A DNA stretch of 64,000 bases from JAIXWP01 sp041391745 (GCA_041391745.1 JAWKNK010000007.1:88836-152835); one strand, 5' to 3'. Shown: positions 9,330 to 18,379, counted from the first letter of the stretch. The notes: generated by a model from the sequence alone, not told the origin. Translations and numbers: made by a program.

Positions 9330-9764
9330 TTAGTTAGCAGCTGGTGCAGGAGCAGCAGCTTTCTTAGTAGCTTTTTTAGCAGCTTTCTTAGGAGCAGCCT
9401 TCTTAGCAACTTTCTTAGCAGCAGCTTTTTTAGGAGCAGCTTTCTTAGCTACTTTCTTAGCAGCAGCTTTTTTAGGAGCAGCTTTTTTAGCTACTTTCTT
9501 AGCAGCAGCTTTTTTAGGAGCAGCTTTCTTAACTGCCTTCTTAGCTACTTTTTTAGCAGCAGCTTTCTTTGGAGCAGCTTTTTTAGCTACTTTCTTAGCA
9601 GCAGCTTTTTTAGGAGCAGCCTTTTTAGCAGCAGCTTTCTTAGCTGGAGCTTTTTTAGCTACTTTCTTAGCAGCCTTCTTAGCAGCAGCTTTCTTAGCTG
9701 GAGCTTTTTTGGCAGCCTTCTTAGCAGCTTTTGGAGCTGCAGCTGATTTTGACTTTGTTTTCAT
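9330..9764 (-). CDS. Histone H1-like Lys/Ala-rich DNA-binding protein
   Basis: 144 residues made almost only of Lys, Ala and Pro in repeated units such as APKKAAAKKVAKKA, with a short start (MKTKSKSAAAPK) and a neutral end (APAPAAN). This is the eukaryotic H1 C-tail-like composition found in bacterial HC2/AlgP-type nucleoid proteins, which bind DNA through charge without a folded domain. The underlying DNA repeats the unit many times, so repeat number may vary between strains. No signal peptide. The functional assignment rests on composition only. Confidence 0.85.
   Translation of the reverse strand: MKTKSKSAAAPKAAKKAAKKAPAKKAAAKKAAKKVAKKAPAKKAAAKKAAPKKAAAKKVAKKAAPKKAAAKKVAKKAVKKAAPKKAAAKKVAKKAAPKKAAAKKVAKKAAPKKAAAKKVAKKAAPKKAAKKATKKAAAPAPAAN
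9340..9745 (-). repeat. Imperfect coding tandem repeats in the H1-like gene
   Basis: Units of GCAGCAGC/CTTTCTTAGC-like DNA recur through the gene, encoding KKAAAKK, KKVAKKA and PKKA blocks of 8 to 15 residues. The copies differ mainly at silent positions (ttt/ctt and agc/act alternation), which argues that the protein repeat is selected rather than being a fresh DNA expansion. Confidence 0.7.
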
Positions 9765-9846
9765 TTTAGTAACGGTTGATTTGTTTCCTAATTAATTTAT
9801 TTCTGTTTTTTGATTTTGCGTTCTACGCAGATCAAAACTTTTTGTT

Positions 9847-10797
9847 CTAAAAAAATAATGCGTACAATTTCACTTTTCCGTCACTCTGCATTTTTAAAGT
9901 TGGTGAAGGTAGTTTGATGAAGGATAAAATTCGCGCTGTTTTCTTCATCCACTTCTTCGGCCATCTTACTTGATTCAAATCTGCATCAAATGATAAATAG
10001 AATTCACGTTCGCGTTGAAAATTATTAACACTATCAACAACGTTTTTAGCACGTGTCATTCCTGTTGCTCCATAACCAAATGCAATGTTTAGAAATTTCG
10101 GGAAAGTCGCGTCAGACGCGAGAAAGGAAGAAACATTAATTGATGCCCAATATGTTTGTGCGTTGTAGTCTTTCAATAAGCGTTGTTGAAAATTCCGACC
10201 AAGTAGCTCAGGATTTTGATTTGCAAAAGTTGAATTTGTGTAAGAAAACTTGATAGAAATTCTTTGTTCGTTCCAAAATTTTTGTTGAAGAACAAATAAA
10301 GTTGTTCCGCTAAAATTTGCAATTTCATCTCCCCAAGAAAATCCCCATTGAGATGAAAACCCATCAAGAATTTCTATTCCGGTTAAATAAATTAATCCAA
10401 TACTTCCTCCAACAAAAAGCGATTTGTTTTCATCAAATCCTGACCACTTCATAGTGTGATATCCTAAATTTCCAAGTGTGTAACTCGACATTAAATGGCC
10501 GCACTTATCCATTTGCAACCATTCACTATTATCATTGAAATAATGAAAAGATGAACGTGGATAATCTTTGTACCAAAGACTGTTTAATCCGATGTAACTT
10601 GCGGCCATTAAAGTTGGTCCACTGACAAGAAGAACACTTTTGCGAACGCGTAAACTGTCGCTCTCTGTTCGTTGGCTCAATACCTGCAGACTGTGAGAAA
10701 GCATTAGAACTAACACAAAACATCTAAGAGTAAAACCAAACGAAACCTTTTCTCTCTTCTTTCGTTTAAATAGTTTATCTCTTGAAACCCTATACAC
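9847..10797 (-). CDS. DUF2279 family exported protein
   Basis: The conserved part contains QMDKCGHLMSSYTLG, GIEILDGFSSQWGFSWGDE and IANFSG, the pattern of DUF2279, a family of predicted periplasmic/envelope proteins of unknown function. The open frame continues to 11133 antisense to the kinase gene, but that extension is low-complexity and not protein-like. The signal peptide (charged KRKKREK, then a hydrophobic stretch ending VLSQ) points to GTG 10795-10797 as the start. ATG 10704 would remove most of the signal. With GTG 10797, this gene and the divergent kinase gene begin only 3 bases apart. Family assignment is good; the start is uncertain. Confidence 0.72.
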   Translation of the reverse strand: MYRVSRDKLFKRKKREKVSFGFTLRCFVLVLMLSHSLQVLSQRTESDSLRVRKSVLLVSGPTLMAASYIGLNSLWYKDYPRSSFHYFNDNSEWLQMDKCGHLMSSYTLGNLGYHTMKWSGFDENKSLFVGGSIGLIYLTGIEILDGFSSQWGFSWGDEIANFSGTTLFVLQQKFWNEQRISIKFSYTNSTFANQNPELLGRNFQQRLLKDYNAQTYWASINVSSFLASDATFPKFLNIAFGYGATGMTRAKNVVDSVNNFQREREFYLSFDADLNQVRWPKKWMKKTARILSFIKLPSPTLKMQSDGKVKLYALFF

Positions 10798-10800
10798 TAA

Positions 10801-12855
10801 ATGATACAAGGTATACTCTCTGGTAATCGGGAAAGTAGCAAGAATAGATTCTATATCTATATGGCTCTTCTTGGTGCTTTGAGTTCTGTTTTTCTTCCTT
10901 TGAAATTCACTTTTCTTTTTGAAGAGAGTAAGGAGATTTATTATGATAGAATCGGAATTTTTCTTTTTTGCGTATTCATAATCTGGGCAGGATTTGCTCG
11001 ACCTTTTAAGAAGGAGTCGTTTCATAAAATTGTCAGAACACTTTTTTATGTGTATTCCATCGATGCTTCTATTCTTGCTTTTTGGAACGACTATCATACC
11101 ATTTATTTGGTAACACTTCTTTTTACCATTCAACTCTGTGCGCTTTCATTTCGAACGGTATTTCAGTCGAACGTATACCTTATTATAATTACGGTACTCA
11201 CACAGACTCTTGCAATTGTAAACAAAGATATAGAACCTAATGTAAAATGGGAAATTACTTCTTTATTGGTGTTTTCATTTGCAATACAATTTATAGTAGC
11301 CAGATCAAAACAAAATATTCTTTCTCATTTCAGAATTCATCGTGACGTACTCCAAGCGATATCAAATAAGTCAGAACAAGTATTAATTGTTACAAATACA
11401 AATGGGGAGATAATTGATGCCAATGCCTCAAGTTCTGCGCTTTTCGGGTATTCTATTAGCGAAATTGTTGGTAAGGATTTCAGAATGTTTCGAAAGTATG
11501 AGCTTACTCCACGTGAAGTGGAAGAAGGTTTGGTCACGATTTTAAATAATGAGTTTTGGAATACTGAAACGATGCTTATTAGAAAGGACGGAACAGAATT
11601 TAATGCGCACCTTTCTATCACTTCTGTTAAAAGAGAAGACATCGAGTTGTTTGTTTACCGTGTACGAAATATGACTAATGAGATTAGTCAGAAATCTGAA
11701 TTGATTAAAGCCAAGGATCAAGCGGAAGCTGCAGCGATGGCTAAAAGCCAATTCGTAGCTACGATGAGTCATGAAATAAGAACACCACTAAATGGTGTGA
11801 TAGGCATGGCGAGTTTACTTCAAGCAACACCGCTCAATCCGAGACAACAAGAGTATGCTGATACTATTCAAAAAAGCGGTCAAAGTTTGATGGTACTCAT
11901 CAACGATATTTTGGATTTTTCTAAAATTGAAAGTGGAAAGATGGTGTTGGATGAACAACCATTAGATCTAAGAGAGGCTGTAATGGAAGTGGTCGATTTA
12001 CTTCGCCCTCACGCCGAATCGAAGGGACTTATTATATCTGTGGACATTGAAAATGAAGTTCCCGAAAAATTGATGGTTGATGCATCAAGAATCAAGCAAG
12101 TGTTGCTAAATCTTTTAGGAAACGCCATCAAGTTTACAGAAAGAGGATTTGTTCGTGTAAAGATGAGAGCGAAAGAACTCAACTCGAAAGAACAAAGGAT
12201 ATCGTTTATTATCGAAGATACAGGAATAGGTATCGCTCAGAGTAAAATGCATTTGCTTTTCGAGTCGTTTTCACAAGTGGATGCAACTACATCGAGAAAG
12301 TATGGAGGCACAGGATTAGGTCTCACCATTAGTAAGGAAATTATTGAATTAATGGGGGGCAAAATTTATGCAGAGAGCACCGAAGGAGTGGGAACCAAAT
12401 TTACTTTTTCCATAGTATCACATCTTGCTGCGGACGAAGACGAAAATGAGGCCGAAGAAAAACCGAACTTAATTATTCAAGATTTTCAAGATGTTTCTAT
12501 TCTTATAGCAGAAGACAACTTTGTGAACCAGCGAGTGCTTCAGTATATGCTAGAAACACTTGGGATAAAATCGGATGTGGCAGCAAGCGGAGTTGAAGTG
12601 TTGTCGAAGATGGAGGAGAAAACAATAGACATCATTCTGATGGACGTTCAGATGCCTGAAATGGATGGATTGGAGGCGACTCATGAAATAAGAAAGCGTT
12701 GGGGCGAAAAAGTGCACATTATTGCCATGACTGCCAATTCTAGCAAATTGGATAGACAGAAATGCTTGGATGCCGGTATGAACGAGTTTATCTCAAAGCC
12801 ATTTGTCATTGAGCAAGTTTCTGCTGCTTTAATAAAGTGGAAGCAAGGAAGATAG
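10801..12855 (+). CDS. Membrane hybrid histidine kinase (PAS-HisKA-HATPase-REC)
   Basis: 684 residues. About six membrane helices occupy residues 15-170. A PAS domain follows (about 190-295, DANASSSALFGYSISEIVG), then HisKA with MSHEIRTPLNGV (phospho-acceptor His about 324). The ATPase is intact: N box LLNLLGNAIKFT, G1 EDTGIGI and G2 YGGTGLGL. A C-terminal receiver has acceptor Asp about 615 (ILMDVQMPEMDG) and Lys in ISKPF. It is an active-looking phosphorelay kinase with no output domain, so phosphate must move to another protein. The next gene is a related but degenerate hybrid kinase 61 bases downstream. Confidence 0.92.
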   Translation: MIQGILSGNRESSKNRFYIYMALLGALSSVFLPLKFTFLFEESKEIYYDRIGIFLFCVFIIWAGFARPFKKESFHKIVRTLFYVYSIDASILAFWNDYHTIYLVTLLFTIQLCALSFRTVFQSNVYLIIITVLTQTLAIVNKDIEPNVKWEITSLLVFSFAIQFIVARSKQNILSHFRIHRDVLQAISNKSEQVLIVTNTNGEIIDANASSSALFGYSISEIVGKDFRMFRKYELTPREVEEGLVTILNNEFWNTETMLIRKDGTEFNAHLSITSVKREDIELFVYRVRNMTNEISQKSELIKAKDQAEAAAMAKSQFVATMSHEIRTPLNGVIGMASLLQATPLNPRQQEYADTIQKSGQSLMVLINDILDFSKIESGKMVLDEQPLDLREAVMEVVDLLRPHAESKGLIISVDIENEVPEKLMVDASRIKQVLLNLLGNAIKFTERGFVRVKMRAKELNSKEQRISFIIEDTGIGIAQSKMHLLFESFSQVDATTSRKYGGTGLGLTISKEIIELMGGKIYAESTEGVGTKFTFSIVSHLAADEDENEAEEKPNLIIQDFQDVSILIAEDNFVNQRVLQYMLETLGIKSDVAASGVEVLSKMEEKTIDIILMDVQMPEMDGLEATHEIRKRWGEKVHIIAMTANSSKLDRQKCLDAGMNEFISKPFVIEQVSAALIKWKQGR

Positions 12856-12889
12856 GGTGATTTCGACATGTTTTTTGTTTATCTTCGCA

Positions 12890-12908
12890 TGCGGTTGAAA
12901 ATACCGCA
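12890..12908 (+). other. Small hairpin in the leader of the second kinase gene
   Basis: TGCGGT and ACCGCA form a 6-bp stem around a 7-base loop, 8 bases before the ATG of the downstream kinase. No T-run follows, so it is not a terminator. It could affect translation or be chance. A TATCTTCG element (12880-12887) just before it resembles a -7 promoter box. Confidence 0.3.
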
Positions 12909-12916
12909 CACTAAAC

Positions 12917-15070
12917 ATGTTTTCTAAACTAAGATTTCGATTAGTAATATTCATTTTACTTATTGCTACAAGCATAGGTATTGCTTCCGCATTATCTTAT
13001 AACCTGTATTCAGGGACCCGTGATTTTAACGCTGGACTAAGCGTGGCAATGAGGCAGAAGGCTGCAGCATTTGAAATTCTTTCACAACTGGAGTATTTGC
13101 AATTTCATCAATCCGAAAATCGTGAAGAGCTCATCAAAAAGCTAAGCGGTCAACTTAGCAATTGGAATATAGTTCAAAGAGGCTTGGTTGAGGGAAACGA
13201 AGTTTACCGAATTTCAGACGAGAAGTCATCTGAATTAATCTCAAAAATCGAGGCTACTTCAAAGAACTTTTTATTCGCTTATAGAAATGCCACCAAGGTA
13301 GTTAGTGCTGATGATTTTTCTAATGTTGATGAGTTAAGTGCTATATACGTTTCTCTTCAGGGGTACGCCGATGGTATGAACGACGTTGCCGGCCAGTACA
13401 ATAAGGAAAGTGACCAATTTCAAATGTCGAATCTCATTGCTTTATTAATATTAGCATTGACTACATTAGTAGTGCTTTGGCTAGGAATGCGCATCCTAGT
13501 TATTCCAATATTGAAGAAAGGAGAAGAAGCTGAAGACGTAAAAGCTCTTGTAGCGTCGGAATTGGAAAATGTAAAAGCTGCAAAGGCTGAATTTTTAAGC
13601 AATATGGGTCATGAACTGATTACTCCAATCAATGGTGTATTGGGAATGGCCGAAATCCTGGGAAGAACGGGCTTAAATGAAGAGCAAAGCAAATATGTTC
13701 GTTCTATAAAAAATAGTAGCAATAATTTACTGAATATAGTTACCGACATCATAGACCATACTTCTCTAGAAGCAGGGGAAATAGAAGTGGTAAAAGAAGC
13801 TTTTAACATCTATGAATGTATGGAGCAGGTGATTGATTTGGTGAAGCCAGGAATTGGAGAAAAACGAATTGAACTCATTTGTGATCTCGATCCTCATCTT
13901 CCAGAAGAAATTGTCCAGGATGAAAGAAGGATCAGACAAACATTAGTAAATCTAGCAGCGCATTCTATCAAGAATACGGAAAGTGGTAATGTCATTTTGA
14001 AAGTAGAACAGTTGCATCACGAAGGTGAATTTATTCAGATCAAATTCTCTATTTCAGATTCAGCTCAAGGAATTGACATCCCTGCTCAAAGGAGATTATT
14101 TGCTAACAGTGGAACGGAAGTTCTCGAAGGTCAGCCCATTGCCCTAAAAATTTCCAAGCAGTTGGTGGATAAACTCAATGGTCGCATTTGGCTGGAGGAG
14201 TCTGGCGAAAAAGGAAATGTCATTTCTTTCACCATTGTTGCCGAGAGCACTGGATCAATTGAAATGACCAAAGTGACCAAGTTGGTCGGTAAAAAAGTGC
14301 TTGTAGTTGATACAAATAAAACTGCACTAAAAATTATTGTAAAGCAATTATCAACCTGGGGTATGCAAGCCACGCCATTTAACAGCGTGGAGCTTGTGAC
14401 TGACATGATTGATAACCTCACAAGATTTGATTTATGTATCATTGATTCTACTACTCAGGAACTTGGAGGAAGGTCACTCGCTGAGAAAATTAGATCTCGG
14501 TATGCCGAAAATGACCTGCCGATGATTGTGACTACCACCTCTGCTCAAAACGCTATTGATCAACAAGGTGATTTATACACTGCAATTATCACTAAGCCAA
14601 TCAAACAATCCAAATTACTAGAGACAATATTAAAAGTCTTGCACTTGAACAATCAGCAAGATTCAGTGGGGGTTTACGAAGGAGCATTTGGGAAAAAGCA
14701 CTTGAGAATTTTGATCGCTCAAGACAACGACCTTTCTCGAGCTGTTACCGAAAAGCACCTTTCAATTCTAGGGCATAAGTGTACAGCAGTTCGTTCTGGA
14801 AAAGATGTAATTGACAATGGAGTTAAAGGTAAATTTGATTTGCTAATAGTAGACTCATCACTTGATGGCATGAAAGGAATAGATGCTGTGAAACACCTTC
14901 GTCGAATAACCAATGAAGATGATATGCCACTTGTGTTTGGGTTGAGCGAGGATGATATCAGATCTAAAAAAGAAATGAAGCAAGCTGGAGCGGATGAAGT
15001 GCTTCCAAGCAAAGTTGGAGTAGAGGAAATTCAGTCTAAAATAGAAGAGTGGTTTGAAATTTCTTCCTAA
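12917..15070 (+). CDS. Degenerate hybrid histidine kinase with two receiver domains
   Basis: 717 residues: a membrane helix at the start, a helical extracytoplasmic sensor (about 35-170), a second helix (about 173-195), HisKA with MGHELITPINGV (His about 232), an ATPase-like domain and two receivers. The ATPase motifs are decayed: the N-box Mg-binding Asn is His (VNLAAHSIKNT), G1 reads DSAQGI, and the G2 glycines are lost (GQPIALKI). Both receivers keep acceptor Asp residues (about 510 in CIIDSTTQ and about 646 in LIVDSSLDG). It probably cannot use ATP but can take part in phosphotransfer. It is likely cotranscribed with the active kinase upstream. The stop overlaps the mltG stop by 4 bases. 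Confidence 0.85.
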   Translation: MFSKLRFRLVIFILLIATSIGIASALSYNLYSGTRDFNAGLSVAMRQKAAAFEILSQLEYLQFHQSENREELIKKLSGQLSNWNIVQRGLVEGNEVYRISDEKSSELISKIEATSKNFLFAYRNATKVVSADDFSNVDELSAIYVSLQGYADGMNDVAGQYNKESDQFQMSNLIALLILALTTLVVLWLGMRILVIPILKKGEEAEDVKALVASELENVKAAKAEFLSNMGHELITPINGVLGMAEILGRTGLNEEQSKYVRSIKNSSNNLLNIVTDIIDHTSLEAGEIEVVKEAFNIYECMEQVIDLVKPGIGEKRIELICDLDPHLPEEIVQDERRIRQTLVNLAAHSIKNTESGNVILKVEQLHHEGEFIQIKFSISDSAQGIDIPAQRRLFANSGTEVLEGQPIALKISKQLVDKLNGRIWLEESGEKGNVISFTIVAESTGSIEMTKVTKLVGKKVLVVDTNKTALKIIVKQLSTWGMQATPFNSVELVTDMIDNLTRFDLCIIDSTTQELGGRSLAEKIRSRYAENDLPMIVTTTSAQNAIDQQGDLYTAIITKPIKQSKLLETILKVLHLNNQQDSVGVYEGAFGKKHLRILIAQDNDLSRAVTEKHLSILGHKCTAVRSGKDVIDNGVKGKFDLLIVDSSLDGMKGIDAVKHLRRITNEDDMPLVFGLSEDDIRSKKEMKQAGADEVLPSKVGVEEIQSKIEEWFEISS

Positions 15071-16089
15071 TTAATCTGACTTGCATTTAACCATCTATGA
15101 TAGGCAGCAGCATTAGCTAAATGTTGTGAGTCACTTGAAGTAAAATTGTGACTTTTTCCACCTGGTTTGGCGCACATATATATATAGTTGTGCTTTTTAT
15201 AATTCAAAACAGCATCTAAATAAAAGGGCTCAGTAAAATAGATGGGACCAGGAGGTAAGCCTGCAAATTCATATGTATTGTAGCGTGACGTTTTAGATGC
15301 ATCTGTCAACCTTACTCTCTCTTTATTCCCAGAATAAGATTCAAATGTTAATGTAGGGTCAGCTTGAAGCTTCATGCCATCGTGTATGCGATTCATATAT
15401 AAACCGGCAATGGTCTCCGCTTCAGTTCTGTCAACTGTTTCGCCTTTTACAATTGAAGCTAGAATATAGACCTCGGTTGGAGACAATCCAATGTTTTTTG
15501 CGCGTTCTTTTTTTTCAGCTGTCCAATATTCTTCAGTGTATGTTCTCAGTTTAGAAAACAATTGTTCTGGACGCACCGTCCAATAAAATTCGTAGGTATT
15601 CGGAAAAATCAATGAGCTGATCTGGTATTCGTCAATTCTATTGTCTTTGAGAATATTGGCATCGTAAAACGCCTCAGAAAAGGCGGAAGAATCATGAAAG
15701 AGTTCCTTTCCGAGAAGTCCGCTCAATTCATCAATACTGCGAACACCCTCTATCCTTATTCTTTTTGGTGATTGCAGTCCTGACTTGAGTTTATTTATTA
15801 TCGAGTTGAGCGTTTCGCTCTTGGAAACTTCAAACCTTCCAGGACTCACTTGCTTCATCGATTTCAAGTTTGCAAAAGCGATAAAATCGTCTTCGTTGCT
15901 AATAATAGAGTCATGCAACAGTTGTTGAGCTATCGACGGAATGTCGGTTTGATATATTTCAACTATTTTTTTATCTCCATTAAAAAATGCGGTTGAACTT
16001 GATATTTGTTTATACCAAAAGAAAATTACTCCTATTACTAAAATCAGCATAATGAGTACTATGCTAAAAATGACCTTCTTCTTTTTCAT
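15067..16089 (-). CDS. mltG: Endolytic murein transglycosylase MltG
   Basis: 340 residues with a single N-terminal membrane helix after KKKK, then the YceG-like domain. It contains LIFPNTYEFYW, ASIVKGETV, whose Glu before Thr matches the catalytic Glu position as I recall it from E. coli MltG, LQADPTLTF, TSRYNTYEFAGLPPGPI and a C-terminal GKSHNFTSS. MltG cuts nascent glycan strands and sets their length. The usual VEKET motif is VKGET here, a change next to the catalytic Glu. The ATG overlaps the upstream GNAT stop (TAATG), so translation is probably coupled. Confidence 0.93.
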   Translation of the reverse strand: MKKKKVIFSIVLIMLILVIGVIFFWYKQISSSTAFFNGDKKIVEIYQTDIPSIAQQLLHDSIISNEDDFIAFANLKSMKQVSPGRFEVSKSETLNSIINKLKSGLQSPKRIRIEGVRSIDELSGLLGKELFHDSSAFSEAFYDANILKDNRIDEYQISSLIFPNTYEFYWTVRPEQLFSKLRTYTEEYWTAEKKERAKNIGLSPTEVYILASIVKGETVDRTEAETIAGLYMNRIHDGMKLQADPTLTFESYSGNKERVRLTDASKTSRYNTYEFAGLPPGPIYFTEPFYLDAVLNYKKHNYIYMCAKPGGKSHNFTSSDSQHLANAAAYHRWLNASQIN

Positions 16090-16589
16090 TATCTTTTAAA
16101 GGTATAAACCAAGGTGCTTTTGTTTTTATAAATGGTAGTTCTTTGTACTGTAAAACCACATTTTTCAAATAGACGAATGCTTGCAATATTATCTTTAAAA
16201 ACGAGAGCATAAACCTCTGATAAGTTAAAATATTGCATCATTTGAGGCAAGTGCTCAGTCAAGCATTCTGATGCATATCCTTTTTTTCTATCAGATTTAT
16301 CTGCAATTAAAATTCCGAGTCCAACTTTGTTTGATTTTGCGTCGAAATTAAAAAAGTCAAAGGCTCCAATGGGAATTTGGTTTTGAATTTGGCGAACGAC
16401 GAACCTAATTTGATGATGCTCGATTAAATCGTCACAGGTAGTGATAAATTGTCTGATTTCAGATAGAGTGTAGGGACCTTCACCTTCTGATACGGCCCAA
16501 TTTTCCGGATTGTTTTCCCAGTCAAACATGAAAGACTCATCACCCAGTGCCACTACATCGAGTTGAAGTCGACTACCTGTAAACACCAT
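16089..16589 (-). CDS. GNAT-family N-acetyltransferase
   Basis: About 166 residues with the acetyl-CoA-binding pattern of RimJ/RimL-like GNATs: an N-terminal strand with a WENNPENW helix, VGLGILIADKSDRKKGYASE (motif A, R/Q-x-x-G-x-A type) and VFKDNIASIRLFEKCGF. The substrate cannot be told. The ATG at 16587-16589 overlaps the TAA of the CoA-binding gene, and its own TAA overlaps the mltG ATG. These make a three-gene operon with two TAATG junctions. A frame extension to 16625 is present but less likely as a start. Confidence 0.87.
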   Translation of the reverse strand: MVFTGSRLQLDVVALGDESFMFDWENNPENWAVSEGEGPYTLSEIRQFITTCDDLIEHHQIRFVVRQIQNQIPIGAFDFFNFDAKSNKVGLGILIADKSDRKKGYASECLTEHLPQMMQYFNLSEVYALVFKDNIASIRLFEKCGFTVQRTTIYKNKSTLVYTFKR

Positions 16590-16960
16590 TAGTATTGACT
16601 TGTACTTAGTAAAACAAGTGTGCACTCTTCAACAGCATCAATACCAGCATCAATTAATTCTTTTTCAAACTCAGGATTTTCAGTTCCTGGGTTGAAAATT
16701 ACTCTATTTGGATTGGTTTCTAGGATGTAAGACTTCCATTCTTCCTGATGATTCGGGCCTAGATATAGAGTGATGTTATCGATATTATGCAGTATTTCTC
16801 TGTGATTAATAATGGGAATTCCGGCGATTTCGCCTTTCTTAATACCAACAGGAAACACCAAGTGGCCTGCTCCTAATAGCCTGTTAGTGGCCAAAAAAGA
16901 GTAACGGGTGGGGTTGGTACTTGCACCTAGCACAATCGTTGGTTTTGATTTCTTTTCCAT
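16589..16960 (-). CDS. CoA-binding domain protein (YccU-like)
   Basis: About 123 residues forming one Rossmann-type CoA_binding_2 domain: TIVLGASTNPTRYSFLA, GHLVFPVGIKKGEIAGIP, ITLYLGPNHQ and VIFNPGTENPEFE. These small proteins bind CoA or a nucleotide; their role is unknown. The start at ATG 16958-16960 (MEKKSKPT) fits the family; an upstream extension to 17017 runs into the divergent wza promoter region. It is the first gene of the operon leading to mltG. Confidence 0.88.
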   Translation of the reverse strand: MEKKSKPTIVLGASTNPTRYSFLATNRLLGAGHLVFPVGIKKGEIAGIPIINHREILHNIDNITLYLGPNHQEEWKSYILETNPNRVIFNPGTENPEFEKELIDAGIDAVEECTLVLLSTSQY

Positions 16961-16974
16961 GGATGCCGATTTGA

Positions 16975-17008
16975 TTGCAAGATTTTTATTGAGATGTGCG
17001 TACTTTTG
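16975..17008 (+). promoter_or_regulatory. Candidate Bacteroidota-type promoter for the export operon
   Basis: TACTTTTG at 17001-17008 matches the TAnnTTTG -7 element, with TTG 23 bases upstream (16975-16977). The ATG of the export gene follows 21 bases later, giving a leader of about 15 bases. Confidence 0.5.
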
Positions 17009-17029
17009 ACCGCACAAAAATAGGGTATT

Positions 17030-17791
17030 ATGAATAATCGTATATACTTAATGCTGCTTGGACTGATAATTACAATCTCCTCTTGCAGTGTGAATAAGGA
17101 CTTCATGTTTAAAACGGATTCCGAATATGCCTTTGACGTGGTACCAAGAGATACTACAAATGGGGAGTTCGTATTTGCACCGAATGATATTTTCGTATTT
17201 GAATTGTATTCTAATAATGGTAGTGCGATTGTTGAAGCTTTCACCGCACGAGAAAGAGTTTTCATGTCAGGTATTCGCCAAAACTATCAATTCCGTGTAT
17301 TTCCTGATGGAACAGCGGAGCTTCCAGTAATTGGAGTAGTAGAGTTGGCGGGAAAAACCATTGCCGAAGTCCAAACCATGCTGGAAGGGAAGTACAACGA
17401 TTATATCATTTCGCCCTTTTGTCAGGTGAGAATTTTGAACCGAAGGGTCCTTGTATTCAATGGAAATGCAGGAAACGGAACTGTGGTCGGATTAGAAAGC
17501 AACAACATTAGATTGATTGAAGCAATCGCTTTATCTGGTGGGCTTGGGACAAGAGCGAATGCCAAGAAAATTAAAGTGATTAGAACCGTTCATGGAAAGA
17601 ATGAAGTTTACAAAATGGATTTATCGACAATAGAAGGGATAAATCAAGCTAATATGATTGTAGAAAATGGTGATATCATTTACGTGGAATCGACTCCAAA
17701 CCTTGCGAGAGAAGCATTCCAAGATATTCAACCGATAGTGAGTATTCTTTCTTCAATAGCTATTGTAATAGGATTATTGAACAGGTTTTAA
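17030..17791 (+). CDS. Polysaccharide export lipoprotein (Wza/BexD type)
   Basis: 253 residues with a lipoprotein signal (LMLLGLIITISSC). It has the Poly_export domain (FVFAPNDIFVFELYSN, YQFRVFPDGTAELPVIGVV, GKTIAEVQTMLEGKY) and an SLBB-like region (RVLVFNGNAGNG, LIEAIALSGGL, VENGDIIYVES). A hydrophobic helix ends the protein (ILSSIAIVIGLLNRF), as often seen in Bacteroidota members. It forms the outer-membrane channel for capsule/exopolysaccharide. rfbC begins 9 bases downstream, so the two are probably one transcript. No Wzc-like kinase partner is present. Confidence 0.92.
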   Translation: MNNRIYLMLLGLIITISSCSVNKDFMFKTDSEYAFDVVPRDTTNGEFVFAPNDIFVFELYSNNGSAIVEAFTARERVFMSGIRQNYQFRVFPDGTAELPVIGVVELAGKTIAEVQTMLEGKYNDYIISPFCQVRILNRRVLVFNGNAGNGTVVGLESNNIRLIEAIALSGGLGTRANAKKIKVIRTVHGKNEVYKMDLSTIEGINQANMIVENGDIIYVESTPNLAREAFQDIQPIVSILSSIAIVIGLLNRF

Positions 17792-17800
17792 TTTTGTAAA

Positions 17801-18349
17801 GTGAAAATAGAAAAAACGGATTTCAAAGATTTATTGATAATACAGCCTCAAGTATTTCGCGATGATAGGGGCTACTTCTTCGAATCATTCAATGAATCCA
17901 AGTTTAGAGTTGAAACAGGGTTGAACATAACTTTTGTTCAAGACAACCAAAGTATGTCCGCCAAAGGTGTGTTAAGAGGTCTTCACCTGCAAACTCCACC
18001 AAAGAGTCAAGCAAAACTCATCCAGGTTATCAAAGGTTCTATTCTCGATGTTGTAGTGGATATCCGAACTACCCAACCGACCTTTGGGCAACACTACAAG
18101 ATATTGCTTTCTTCTGAAAATAAAACGCAATTCTATATTCCTGAAGGCTTCGCACACGGATTCGTCGCGTTAGAAGATGAAACCATCATTTCATATAAGT
18201 GCAGCAATTACTATAGCACCGAAAATGATCGATCTATTCTCTGGAATGATCCGGATTTAAATATCGATTGGGGGGTGGAAAACCCAATAATTTCACAAAA
18301 AGACCAAAATGGTATTCCTTTTAAAAACTTTCCTCCAACCTTCTTCTAG
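17801..18349 (+). CDS. rfbC: dTDP-4-dehydrorhamnose 3,5-epimerase
   Basis: 182 residues beginning at GTG 17801. RmlC-type cupin motifs are present: VFRDDRGYFFESFNESKF, VQDNQSMSAKGVLRGLHLQ with the catalytic His, KLIQVIKGSILDVVVDIR, FYIPEGFAHGF and YKCSNYYS. It converts dTDP-4-keto-6-deoxyglucose to the L-rhamnose precursor. rmlA, rmlB and rmlD are not in the window. The GTG lies 9 bases after the wza-type stop. Confidence 0.95.
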   Translation: MKIEKTDFKDLLIIQPQVFRDDRGYFFESFNESKFRVETGLNITFVQDNQSMSAKGVLRGLHLQTPPKSQAKLIQVIKGSILDVVVDIRTTQPTFGQHYKILLSSENKTQFYIPEGFAHGFVALEDETIISYKCSNYYSTENDRSILWNDPDLNIDWGVENPIISQKDQNGIPFKNFPPTFF

Positions 18350-18379
18350 TTCTATACTTTTTTTTTAGAACTTTGATAA

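Noticed and set aside
9340..9745. Repeats as a CRISPR array
   Set aside because: Units are contiguous, coding and lack unique spacers; they encode the H1-like protein.
10798..11133. 112-codon upstream extension of the DUF2279 frame
   Set aside because: Antisense to the kinase N-terminus, Lys/Ser-rich and not protein-like; the signal peptide starts after it.
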